A stretch of DNA of 64,000 bases from GCA-003244245 sp052390115. Its GTDB lineage: Bacteria; Actinomycetota; Actinomycetes; Mycobacteriales; Pseudonocardiaceae. The DNA is taken from positions 1-64,000 of the forward strand of contig JBQTHE010000098.1 of the NCBI GenBank assembly GCA_052390115.1. Reading direction: 5' to 3'. Of the stretch, positions 50,744 to 58,258 are shown piece after piece (position 1 is the stretch's first letter; each line of letters opens with the position of its first letter). Position numbers and translations under genes: made by a program. The notes below the pieces were generated by a model that had not been told where the DNA came from, did no database searches, and saw only the letters and a list, made by a program, of their open reading frames with translations.

Positions 50744-51965
50744 TCGTCCTCCAATAGTCACGGTAGCAGGAGAACTCTGGTTCTTTCACCGCGAAGAGTT
50801 CGCCGGATGGGGTGATGCGGTACAGCGATGGCCACAAGACGCCGGTGAACGGAGCCGCACGCGCGAACGCGTAAGCACCGAGTAGACTCAGGAACAGTGG
50901 CTGCCCGATCTCCAGTGGGCGCCGGAGGCGATACCGCCCGAAGATGTCACCGGCCAGCGGGGTACAGCCCACAACCTCGTACTGATAACCTCCCTGCGCC
51001 ACGACTTCGTTGCCGGGTGCGTACAGGTCGGGAGACCAATCGTACTCGAATGTCTCGGGGGCGTGGCCGACATGCGAATCAATGACCGCGACCATTCCTA
51101 CTCCTGAGTCGATCACGTCGGTGACCCGTGTGACGAGGACGCCGGCCTCGCGGATAAGTCCGGCGCCAGGCTCGGTGAAAATTGATTGCACCCCACATGC
51201 GCGAAGCTTTCCGATGACGGCACAAAACTCATCAAGACCGTCCGTCGTGGTCGGCCGTATCCATCCGCCACCAATATTGACGTACTCCATGCCAGCAAGC
51301 AGCGGCGCCGCCACCCGCATCAGCCATTCCAGGCTGGCGATCGTCTCCCGGTAGCTGGACTCACCCCCGATGTGGAAATGCAGACCCGAGATGGAAGGAT
51401 CATCGGCCTTGCTGACCCACTCCTCGAAGAACACCGGCGGAACACCGAGCTGCGATCCCAGCCGGGCTGGATCATAGCGGGTGTAGGTGGATATCGAGTG
51501 ACCCGTGTTCACCCGAAGTCCAAGCCGGGGCCGTGGCCCGATCGTGTTGGCTTTGAGCCATTCCAGCATCGACAGTGAGTTGATGTTGACATAGTCGGCG
51601 ACATCAGCCACGACACTCCAGTTACGGGCCGATAGGCCTGGGCTGGTGAAGTGAAGTGGTACGGCCCCACCGACTACCTCCCTGACCAGCTGCGCCTCTG
51701 CGGGTGAGGACACGTCGATGCCGACAGAGCGCTCGGCGCACGCCCGCACAACGAAGTCCAGCGTGCACGACTTCGCCGAATACAGCAGATCAACACCCAG
51801 GGGATTGAGGAAACCCAGATATTCATCAAGATTGGCTTCCAGGACAGCATCAAGATACACAAACGCAGGAGTATTGACTCGTGCAAACTCTGAAACAAGA
51901 CTCAACTCAAGGCACTGATTAATGTCGAAATGCCGGTCCTGGTTACTCACTCCGGTACGGATCAC
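50730..51965 (-). CDS. PLP-dependent decarboxylase, group IV, copy B
   Basis: A 411-residue paralogue of 42995-44242 from GTG 51965. The PLP lysine is in VDLLYSAKSCTLDFVVRA, and the phosphate loop is NIGGGWIRP. It differs from copy A around the active-site region (LHFHIGGESSYRETIASLEW against LHFHLGCESSSFTATIASLEW) and in the N-terminal 30 residues. Those differences suggest that the copies may use different substrates. The two catalytic sites look complete. Confidence 0.88.
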   Translation of the reverse strand: MIRTGVSNQDRHFDINQCLELSLVSEFARVNTPAFVYLDAVLEANLDEYLGFLNPLGVDLLYSAKSCTLDFVVRACAERSVGIDVSSPAEAQLVREVVGGAVPLHFTSPGLSARNWSVVADVADYVNINSLSMLEWLKANTIGPRPRLGLRVNTGHSISTYTRYDPARLGSQLGVPPVFFEEWVSKADDPSISGLHFHIGGESSYRETIASLEWLMRVAAPLLAGMEYVNIGGGWIRPTTTDGLDEFCAVIGKLRACGVQSIFTEPGAGLIREAGVLVTRVTDVIDSGVGMVAVIDSHVGHAPETFEYDWSPDLYAPGNEVVAQGGYQYEVVGCTPLAGDIFGRYRLRRPLEIGQPLFLSLLGAYAFARAAPFTGVLWPSLYRITPSGELFAVKEPEFSCYRDYWRTNAID

Positions 51966-52290
51966 GTGTCCCCCAGCCTATCTGGTAGACGCTTTATTTT
52001 CGGCCGCAGCTCCTTTGCTGATGGCACACCACTATCAAACGTGGCAGTTCCACGAACCTCGACTCGCTGAAAAATAGCGTCACGCCTGGGGGCAAAGCAT
52101 CCACACGCATACAGCGAGGTGTTATCTCATGGTCACAAAAGCATTAGCTACCACGCATCACCCCCAAGCCGCTGCGCGCTACCACGTCCAGCCACGGTAG
52201 CCAACATGATCGACCGGATGAAAGATACCGACCGGTTGGCGTGCGATCAAGGTGCTTCACTCCAACGCTGCATCCGGCGGGGGGTCCGAT
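51966..52290 (-). repeat. Upstream repeat, copy C (promoter plus fgd-tail remnant)
   Basis: Contains the blocks described for 44243-44515 (GCAGCTCCTTTGCTGATGGC, CGCTACCACGTCCAGC, GATACCGACCGGTTGGC, TTCACTCCAACGC). To the right of TTCACTCC the minus strand still reads DAALE and stop, the end of a lost fgd copy. This marks the right end of the amplified region. Confidence 0.8.
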
Positions 52291-52474
52291 CGGGACACTC
52301 AGTAACCGTCGAGACCGACACGGCGGCTAGCCCGTCAGGGTCGCTGATGCGCAGCTATTTCGACGCCCTGCTGCCGAGACCGACCTGCTGAGGCCGCGCA
52401 CCGGGCGCGCTGCTTGACCCAAAGCCGGAATACTGGCGTGGTCCGCGGGCTCGCGCGGCGGTGGGAGGTCGGAC

Positions 52475-53167
52475 ATGGGTGACCGGCATGTGGACCTGCC
52501 CGAGGCACTGCTGGGCGGCCTGGAGAAGGCCATCGACAGTCAGCAGTCATCGGTCGCCGGTTACGTTGCGCGGCTGCGCCGGGCCCGACCCGACGCGACC
52601 CCGGCGGAGATCATCGCTGTGCTGGAGAAGCAGTACCTGGCGGCGGTCATCGGCACTGGAGCTGCCGTGGGTGGTGTCGCGGCCGCGCCTGGCGTAGGGA
52701 CTGCCGTCGCGCTCATGCTCAGTGGGGGGGCGACCGCGGTTTTCCTCGAGGTCACCGCGCTATTCGCGCTGGCCGTCGCCGAGGTACACGGCATCCGGGT
52801 AGAGGAGATCGAGCGACGCCGGACGTTGGTGCTTGCCGTCGTACTCGGTGAACGCGGCGCCATGCTGGTGGAGAAGGCGGCTGGCCGAACGGGTCAGCCC
52901 TGGGGAGATGTGCTACCTGACGTGATCCCGATGTCCTCGATCACCAAGGTCAACAAGACTCTCGGCCGCTTGTTCCTGACCAGGTACGCGCGCAAGCACG
53001 CAGCCCTTGCGATCGGCAGGGTCACACCGTTCGGTGCCGGAGTGGTGATCGGAGCCGCCGGGAATCGCGCGTTCGGACGCATGGTGGTGAACACCAGCCG
53101 GCGCGTGTTCGGCCCGCCACCTACAGGCTTCGCAGACGGGGTCAGTCCTGCTCAGCGGCCCGCTTGA
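52475..53167 (+). CDS. EcsC-family protein
   Basis: A 230-residue protein from ATG 52475, preceded by GGGAGG. It has hydrophobic EcsC-like segments: AAVIGTGAAVGGVAAAPGVG, then GGATAVFLEVTALFALAVAE, VEEIERRRTLVLAVVLGERG, and a late GAGVVIGAAGNRAFGRMVVN. EcsC is linked to membrane or ABC transport function in Firmicutes; its molecular role in actinobacteria is unclear. The 3' end overlaps the convergent SRPBCC gene by 26 bases. Confidence 0.75.
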   Translation: MGDRHVDLPEALLGGLEKAIDSQQSSVAGYVARLRRARPDATPAEIIAVLEKQYLAAVIGTGAAVGGVAAAPGVGTAVALMLSGGATAVFLEVTALFALAVAEVHGIRVEEIERRRTLVLAVVLGERGAMLVEKAAGRTGQPWGDVLPDVIPMSSITKVNKTLGRLFLTRYARKHAALAIGRVTPFGAGVVIGAAGNRAFGRMVVNTSRRVFGPPPTGFADGVSPAQRPA

Positions 53168-53630
53168 TCGCCTCCAGCGTCGCCATCATGTTCCGTTCAT
53201 GCTCCTTCAGGCGGCCGGCGATGATGAGCTCCTCGAGGTCAGGCGTTTCAGCGATCACCGCGGTGAGGCCCGAGGGGCCAGGACCCATCACGGCCCGGTA
53301 ACGCAGCACGGTGCCGCCCGACCCGTCCGGGGACAACTCGTAGCGCCAGGTGGCGGCGGCGTTCGCCGGATCCTCCACCGCCCACCCGAAGCTGACGCCG
53401 GGCTCGGCTTCGGTGACCACCGAGCAGGTCCCCCATGTGCGGCCCTCCCGCACCTGCCGGCCGCGGAAATGGGCACCTACCTCCGGTCCCGCGACGCTGC
53501 CCTCCCACTGCGCGTCCACACATTCGCCGCCCCAGTCACCGACGCGGGTAACGTCGCTGACGAGCGCCCAAACCCGTTCCGGCGGGGCCGCCACCGTAAG
53601 GGAGACCTCAAGCCAGGGAAGATCAGACAT
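53142..53630 (-). CDS. SRPBCC-family protein (polyketide cyclase/lipid-binding fold)
   Basis: A 162-residue protein, ATG 53630 (GTG 53636 also possible). WLEVSLTVAAPPERVWALVS is the first strand-helix of the SRPBCC fold, then DVTRVGDWGGECVDAQWEGS, GWAVEDPANAAATWRYELSP and the long C-terminal helix RLKEHERNMMATLEAIKRAA. It binds or processes a hydrophobic molecule; the substrate is unknown. It converges and overlaps with the EcsC gene end. Confidence 0.85.
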   Translation of the reverse strand: MSDLPWLEVSLTVAAPPERVWALVSDVTRVGDWGGECVDAQWEGSVAGPEVGAHFRGRQVREGRTWGTCSVVTEAEPGVSFGWAVEDPANAAATWRYELSPDGSGGTVLRYRAVMGPGPSGLTAVIAETPDLEELIIAGRLKEHERNMMATLEAIKRAAEQD

Positions 53631-53774
53631 CCGCACCCCATCACCCCCGACCCACTAAACCGATCCGTAACTGCATTCTGTCCCCAGAACGCGCCTACAG
53701 GCGGCCGGTTTACAGCGTTTTGTCCCCAGACTGACTAGGCCCTGTCCGGTAGATCATGAACGGGTCAGGTGATC

Positions 53775-53878
53775 GGATCTCGGGTGCTCGCAGCTTCCCG
53801 AGCTCAACAGCAGCGCTGTCCGGTCGACCTCCGACAGCACTGCTGTTGAGCTCGGAAGCAGGAGGGTTGATCACAAAC
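53775..53878. repeat. 104-bp dispersed repeat, copy 2, with 23-bp-arm hairpin
   Basis: Same length and boundaries as 23715-23818, about 90% identical by eye, with one mismatch in the 23-bp stem. It lies at the end of the broken antitoxin gene, so the copy may have arrived at, or formed part of, that gene end. Confidence 0.85.
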
Positions 53879-54206
53879 CGCGAGATCCGCGGGACGTGCC
53901 CTAGCTGGAGATGCGGCGGCGTCTTCGAGAACGCCAACCCGTTGCTCAAGATCACGCTGCCGCGGTACACCACCCGTGAGCTCCTGTTCGAGGATCTCCC
54001 GGATCAACGCACTGGGCTTCATCCCAGGCCCATGGGGCCTCGTCACGCAAAATGGCCAACCGCTGGGATAGCCGCAGCGCGGTGGTGATCATCGGTTCCG
54101 GGGTCACGTCGGTTTCCCAGCGACCCCCTTTCATCTCGTCGGTGGTGTCGTGGCTGTCGTAGTGGTCAGCAAGCTCTGCCCAGCGCTCGTGGTCAGACAC
54201 GTTCAT
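53804..54206 (-). pseudogene. CopG-like antitoxin gene with frameshift
   Basis: From ATG 54206 the frame reads MNVSDHERWAELADHYDSHD, then GRWETDVTPEPMITTALRLS, the start of a known antitoxin family. The remaining conserved part, MKPSALIREILEQELTGG, is in the next frame. Deleting one C from the CCCC run near 54030 restores a continuous protein through both segments. So the gene carries a single-base insertion, or the sequence has an error there. Confidence 0.75.
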
Positions 54207-54350
54207 CACCCACCGTTCCGTTCGAACATCAACCGCTCCGGTTTGGTCATGTTTCTCGCTGTCACCACGAAGTACGTGCCATCCCCGCTCTCGGACAGCA
54301 CCACAAGGAGGGCGCGGCCCGAATCAGCACGGCCGTAGACGAGTACGAGC
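54206..54350 (-). pseudogene. BrnT/DUF4258-like toxin, truncated
   Basis: Just upstream of the antitoxin, and overlapping it by four bases, a minus frame reads VYGRADSGRALLVVLSESGD then YFVVTARNMTKPERLMFERN and stops. This is the C-terminal half of the compact toxin family paired with such antitoxins. Its N-terminal half is missing: coding sequence of the neighbouring ATPase gene lies there instead. Confidence 0.65.
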
Positions 54351-54353
54351 GCG

Positions 54354-55775
54354 CTAGCGCCAAGCGGACACCAGGTCGTCGGGGCCGTACACCGCCGCCA
54401 GGTCCCGAGCCGTGCAGCCGGAGCGACTCACCGCGACCAACGGGGCGTCGCGACCCCCAGGCACTTCGGCTCGGTGCGCTGCGAGATCGGCCAGGTCCCG
54501 CTGGTCGAACGGGCTGCGGTCGCGCCACTTGATCGAACCGACGGCGCTGACCCTCGTGGCGCCTGGCCACTGGTCCACCCCGACGAGATCGACCTCGACG
54601 CTTCCGGTGCGCGTCCAGTAGCCACCGACGACTGCGGTCCCCGCCAGTCGCGGATCGCTCGTGGCGAGGCGTTCCAGGGAGGCGCGCACCAGCGGTTCCA
54701 CGGCTCGGCCCCGATAGTCGAGCCACGTCTCGCGCAGCCGTGCGAGCGCGAGATCACACCGGCCGCGGGCGATGTCGGGCAATGCGGGCTCGATGAAACG
54801 GAGCCAAAACCGAAGGTAGGAGTCGGCGACACGGTACCGGGGCTCCCGCGCCGGGCGAGTCGACACCGGCAGATCGGCTGCCACGACACGCTTGGCTTCT
54901 CGCAGCAGGTGCAGCGACCGCGCCAGCGGAGCTGCCTGCAGCCCGGCGCGAGTAGAGATCGCCTTGTTCGTGCGGTCGCCAGCACCGATCGCGCCGAGCA
55001 CATGCCGAGCCTGGATGTCGGCAGGGAATTCGGCAGCGAGCACGGTGCGTCCAATCACGACCAGGTCGGAGTTCTCGTCGGTGAGCTGCTCGCCGACGAA
55101 GGACATGACGTCCGGCGCCCCGCGCCACTCAAGGCACAGCCGTGGGTAGCCGCCGGTGACCACCTGCGCGTCCACCGCGACCGAGCAACTGTCGACACCG
55201 ATCATCGCCGCCGTATCCGCGACGGTGAAGGGATCGACGACGCACTCCTTGACACGACCGAACAGCGGGCGATCGTAAGACGTCAACGCCTCCATCATGG
55301 CCAGGTCAGACCCGATCAGGATGAACAGGACTGGCTTGGCCTCGAAGACGCGGTCCCAGACCGCCTGCAGCGCACCCTCGAGCGAGGGATTCGACTCTGC
55401 CAACCACGGGAACTCGTCGAGCACCACGATGGCGGGGCCGTCAGGCAGCGCCGACGCCACCTGATGCAGCGCTGCCTGCCAGTTATCGAGCGTGATGCCG
55501 TCAAAGAGGTGCGCGCCCGGGAGCGTCGAGCGCCGGGCCACCTGAGCCAGCCGCGCCAGCTCCTCGTCAGGACTTGCCAGCCGGGTCGCCGTCAAGAACA
55601 GCTGCGGTAGACCGCTACGGTCGGCGAACTCGGTCACCAACCGCGACTTGCCCGCCTGGCGGCGACCCCGGACGCTGAGCAGCCGCCCCACACCGTCGTT
55701 GACGACGGCATCGAGGTGGCGCTGCAACCGCCTGAGGTCCGGTTGACGCCCGACGAAAGCTCGCTTACCCGTCAC
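54354..55775 (-). CDS. Stand-alone ATPase with C-terminal DUF234-like nuclease domain
   Basis: A 473-residue protein from GTG 55775. The N-terminal ATPase has FVGRQPDLRRLQRHLDAVV, Walker A RGRRQAGKS, Walker B AIVVLDEFPWL and the sensor ILIGSDLAMM. A winged-helix segment (AISTRAGLQAAPLARSLHLL) follows, then a C-terminal DUF234-like region with GGYWTRTGSVEVDLVGVDQW and RVSAVGSIKWRDRSP, a PD-(D/E)xK-type motif. These ATPases resemble archaeal-type AAA proteins, and their biological role is unknown. Its promoter carries a 13-bp palindrome. Confidence 0.88.
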   Translation of the reverse strand: MTGKRAFVGRQPDLRRLQRHLDAVVNDGVGRLLSVRGRRQAGKSRLVTEFADRSGLPQLFLTATRLASPDEELARLAQVARRSTLPGAHLFDGITLDNWQAALHQVASALPDGPAIVVLDEFPWLAESNPSLEGALQAVWDRVFEAKPVLFILIGSDLAMMEALTSYDRPLFGRVKECVVDPFTVADTAAMIGVDSCSVAVDAQVVTGGYPRLCLEWRGAPDVMSFVGEQLTDENSDLVVIGRTVLAAEFPADIQARHVLGAIGAGDRTNKAISTRAGLQAAPLARSLHLLREAKRVVAADLPVSTRPAREPRYRVADSYLRFWLRFIEPALPDIARGRCDLALARLRETWLDYRGRAVEPLVRASLERLATSDPRLAGTAVVGGYWTRTGSVEVDLVGVDQWPGATRVSAVGSIKWRDRSPFDQRDLADLAAHRAEVPGGRDAPLVAVSRSGCTARDLAAVYGPDDLVSAWR

Positions 55776-55811
55776 ATCGATGATACTACCATAAATGTTA
55801 GTATCATCGAT
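55776..55811 (-). promoter_or_regulatory. 13-bp perfect inverted repeat abutting the ATPase start
   Basis: ATCGATGATACTA (55776-55788) and its complement (55799-55811) flank a 10-nt centre and directly touch the start codon at 55775. It is A/T-rich against its surroundings. A dimeric regulator bound here would block transcription, possibly of a leaderless message. Confidence 0.75.
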
Positions 55812-56307
55812 GTTAGTGGGATGCCTCCGCTGCGTAGGACCTTCACACCGTAATCACAGCTCCACCTGGCACCGCGTTCCAGAGATGACTGCCGGTGCGC
55901 TCGTGGCTGGATGGCACCCAGCGCCGGGGCAGCAAGCCGGCCGGATATCCGGGGCGTCCGTCGTGGCGCCGGCTCAGGCACAGCCCGACGCTGGGGCCGC
56001 GCAGAAGTGAAGCGGTGTTTCTGCTGTGTCGGCCATCCTCCGACACGATCTGCGACACTTCGTGCACCATTCACGATCGTCGAACGGGGCATGCCTTGAC
56101 CGATCGCCACACCATTGTCGAGGCTCGGCGCAGGCTGGGCCGCCAGCTCGTCGAGCTACGGCGAGCTGGCGAGCTGGCGGGTGAGCAGCGAGCTGGATGC
56201 TGTCGCCCGCCGTCTCGCCCATTATCCCGAAGTCCCCGGCTTCGACCGCTTTCTCGCTCGCCGCGGCGCGATGAGCATCTAGTTTGTCGAAACCGGAGGT
56301 TTCCTCG
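55812..56307. other. Gene-free region with a possible XRE-regulator remnant
   Basis: No intact gene. At 56098-56281 one plus frame reads HTIVEARRRLGRQLVELRRA, like the start of an XRE regulator. Another frame reads SELDAVARRLAHYPEVPGFD and ends at 56281. These look like two joined fragments of one lost gene, but the assignment is weak. Confidence 0.35.
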
Positions 56308-56861
56308 ATGGACGTCATCGTGCCCGAACTGGCTATCCACCAGCACGATGCCCGCGGTTTGCACGAGCAGCGACAAGACGTTCTTTCCGTTTATTCAGAA
56401 GCCAACGCTGACCGACTGAATGATCCGTTCTACTCGCTCTCGCGTTACTGGGAGCGCTTGGCGGCCTACGCTTCACGCGATGGATTTGGCTTCGTCACCG
56501 GTCGGCTCGATGCTGAACTGGTCGGTTACGCGCTCGGTTACCCGCTCCCAGCCGGATCCGGCTGGTGGCGCGGCATGGGGGATAAGTCGACCAAGCATTA
56601 CTGATCGAAACCGGCCGCCGCACTTTCGCCTTCAGCGAATTGATGGTACGCCCGCAGTGGCGCCGTCGCGGCTATGCCAGTGCACTGCACGACGCGTTGC
56701 TTCGTCACCGGCACGAGGAGCGGGCTACCCTTCTCGTGCGACCGGACAACACTGCGGCCCACCATGCATACCGATCGTGGGGTTGGCACAAAATCGGCGA
56801 ACTCCAACCATTTGATGACGCGCCAATATTCGACGCAATGGTGCTCGCATTGCACGAGTAA
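56308..56861 (+). pseudogene. GNAT acetyltransferase gene with frameshift
   Basis: ATG 56308 follows GGAGG. Frame 1 reads MDVIVPELAIHQHDARGLHE through GFVTGRLDAELVGYALGYPL to a stop at 56603. The rest of the domain is in another frame: ETGRRTFAFSELMVRPQWRR (acetyl-CoA loop with RRRGYASALHDALLR) and NTAAHHAYRSWGWHKIGELQ, ending at 56861. A frameshift near 56580 breaks a gene of about 185 residues, normal for the family. Confidence 0.8.
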
Positions 56862-57029
56862 CGCGTAGGACACCCCGCTCTCGAATGTCTCCCGCCGCCA
56901 CCCGGTTGGCGTCGTGAACTCGACGCCACCGACGTTGCAGCGAACGGGGATGTCGGTGACGTCGAGTTCACAACGCACACACGGTGATCCCGGCAGGCGA
57001 TGGCCCAGATCTGAACATGTGCTGAGGGT

Positions 57030-57310
57030 TAGCCGGAGGCGACAGTGCTTGTTGGAGTACTTCGGGCGCCATCGGGCGGTGCAGTCGCCAGGTGATCGTG
57101 ATCGGCCGTTCGCCGCGGTGCTCGACCAACGTTGCTTGCCCCAAGCACAGGTACGGCGCCGAGCCCAGGTCGTCGTGGCGCGCTGCGCGCACGAACAGGA
57201 GCACCCGGCTGCCGGCCTCGCGGCGCAGCCCCGTCCAGCTTTGACCCGGCCGCCTGTACACGTCGGCCCCGACTCGGACAGGAACTCCGCGAGCGTCAGA
57301 TCACCGCCAG
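57030..57310 (-). pseudogene. Remnant of a DUF3427-type helicase gene
   Basis: The minus strand repeats the 3' end of the large helicase at 58259-61306 with two deletions: LAEFLSESG, then YRRPGQSWTGLRREAG, then SRVLLFVRAARHDDLGSAPY through WRLHRPMAPEVLQQ. The reading frame shifts between pieces. It points to an earlier second copy. Confidence 0.8.
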
Positions 57311-57520
57311 GTCGTGCCGTGCCAAAGCGCTGGCCAGGCACAATGTGGCCCGCGGTGCCCGATGGCCGATCTCGAGCAGGTTGAGGTCGGCGTCATAGTT
57401 GCATCAGCTCGACGGTACAGGCCACGCCCGATCTTCTCGATCACGCCCTGGTCGCATAACGCGTAGAGGCGACGGTCCGAGAGCCCGCGGCGCCTGCTCT
57501 GGCGGTTTCGTCGTCGGGCA
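57308..57520 (-). pseudogene. AbiEi-type antitoxin/regulator remnant
   Basis: One minus frame gives GLSDRRLYALCDQGVIEKIG followed by RGLYRRAD, the winged-helix start of AbiEi-like (type IV) antitoxins. After a frameshift the next part reads DADLNLLEIGHRAPRATLCL and ASALARHDLA. The gene then runs into the helicase remnant. No AbiEii nucleotidyltransferase partner is visible. Confidence 0.65.
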
Positions 57521-57536
57521 GCTGAGCCGTGGCCAG

Positions 57537-57923
57537 TCAGAGTGCGATGACGGGCAGCTCGGCACCGGTTGCGTCGGCGAGTCGCCGAATGTCGTGGGGA
57601 TCTGAGGTCACGACGGTGGCGCGTCGTGGCGTGGCGACGAGCACCACTGACGCATCGACGGGATTCGATGTCCCCGCGCGCCCGCAGAGCTCGCCGGCTG
57701 CCCGGGCCTTCCGATGGGTCAGGTCGACGACTTCGCTGGCGGCCAGCACGCGAGCGATCCTGGCCGCGCGCGGGCCCCCGCGCCACACTTCGCCCACCAC
57801 TCCAGCGGGAACGAGTGGTACGACACCGAAGCGGACGAGATGGTCCCACAGCAGAACCCACCGGCGGTCGGCGCGCTCGGCCGCAACGAGGGCTCCGGCA
57901 TCGAGGACGAAGCCATTGCTCAT
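57537..57923 (-). CDS. PIN-domain toxin, VapC-like
   Basis: A 128-residue PIN protein: FVLDAGALVAAERADRRWVL, with the first catalytic Asp in VLDAG, Glu in GVVGEVWRGG and Asp in NPVDASVVLVA and VVTSDPHDIRRL. The length and acidic positions match the toxin at 5999-6385, but the two are not close copies. The gene for its antitoxin is directly upstream (6 bp). Confidence 0.85.
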   Translation of the reverse strand: MSNGFVLDAGALVAAERADRRWVLLWDHLVRFGVVPLVPAGVVGEVWRGGPRAARIARVLAASEVVDLTHRKARAAGELCGRAGTSNPVDASVVLVATPRRATVVTSDPHDIRRLADATGAELPVIAL

Positions 57924-57929
57924 CCCCAG

Positions 57930-58214
57930 TCACTCTTCATGCAGAGCGCCGCGCCCGTCCCGGCCCGTCCGCCTGGCGGATCGCCGGGCTGCTGCGATCT
58001 CGGCGTCGATCGCCGCCCTTTCCTGCTCGGTCACGGCGCCGTGCTCGGCTTCGTACTCGTCGAGGAGTTGACGTCCGGCATCGAGCCGGAGGCGATGCTG
58101 GGCCGCGGTGGTGAGCCAGCCCGAGATGGTCTCGGAGGCATGTTCGGCCGCCTTCCGCACCTGCTGGGCGATATCGGCGGGAACCGTTACCGAGATCCGT
58201 TCATACGCTGCCAT
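57930..58214 (-). CDS. Ribbon-helix-helix antitoxin
   Basis: A 94-residue protein starting MAAYERISVTVPADIAQQVR, a ribbon-helix-helix DNA-binding region. An acidic helical tail with AIDAEIAAARRSARRTGRDG probably contacts the toxin. The A/T-rich sequence TATTGTGATATGATTCG just upstream looks like a promoter with a -10-type TATGAT, and the transcript may be short-leadered or leaderless. Confidence 0.85.
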   Translation of the reverse strand: MAAYERISVTVPADIAQQVRKAAEHASETISGWLTTAAQHRLRLDAGRQLLDEYEAEHGAVTEQERAAIDAEIAAARRSARRTGRDGRGALHEE

Positions 58215-58258
58215 GATCGAATCATATCACAATATTACCCAGCCGAGTCTCCCGTTGG

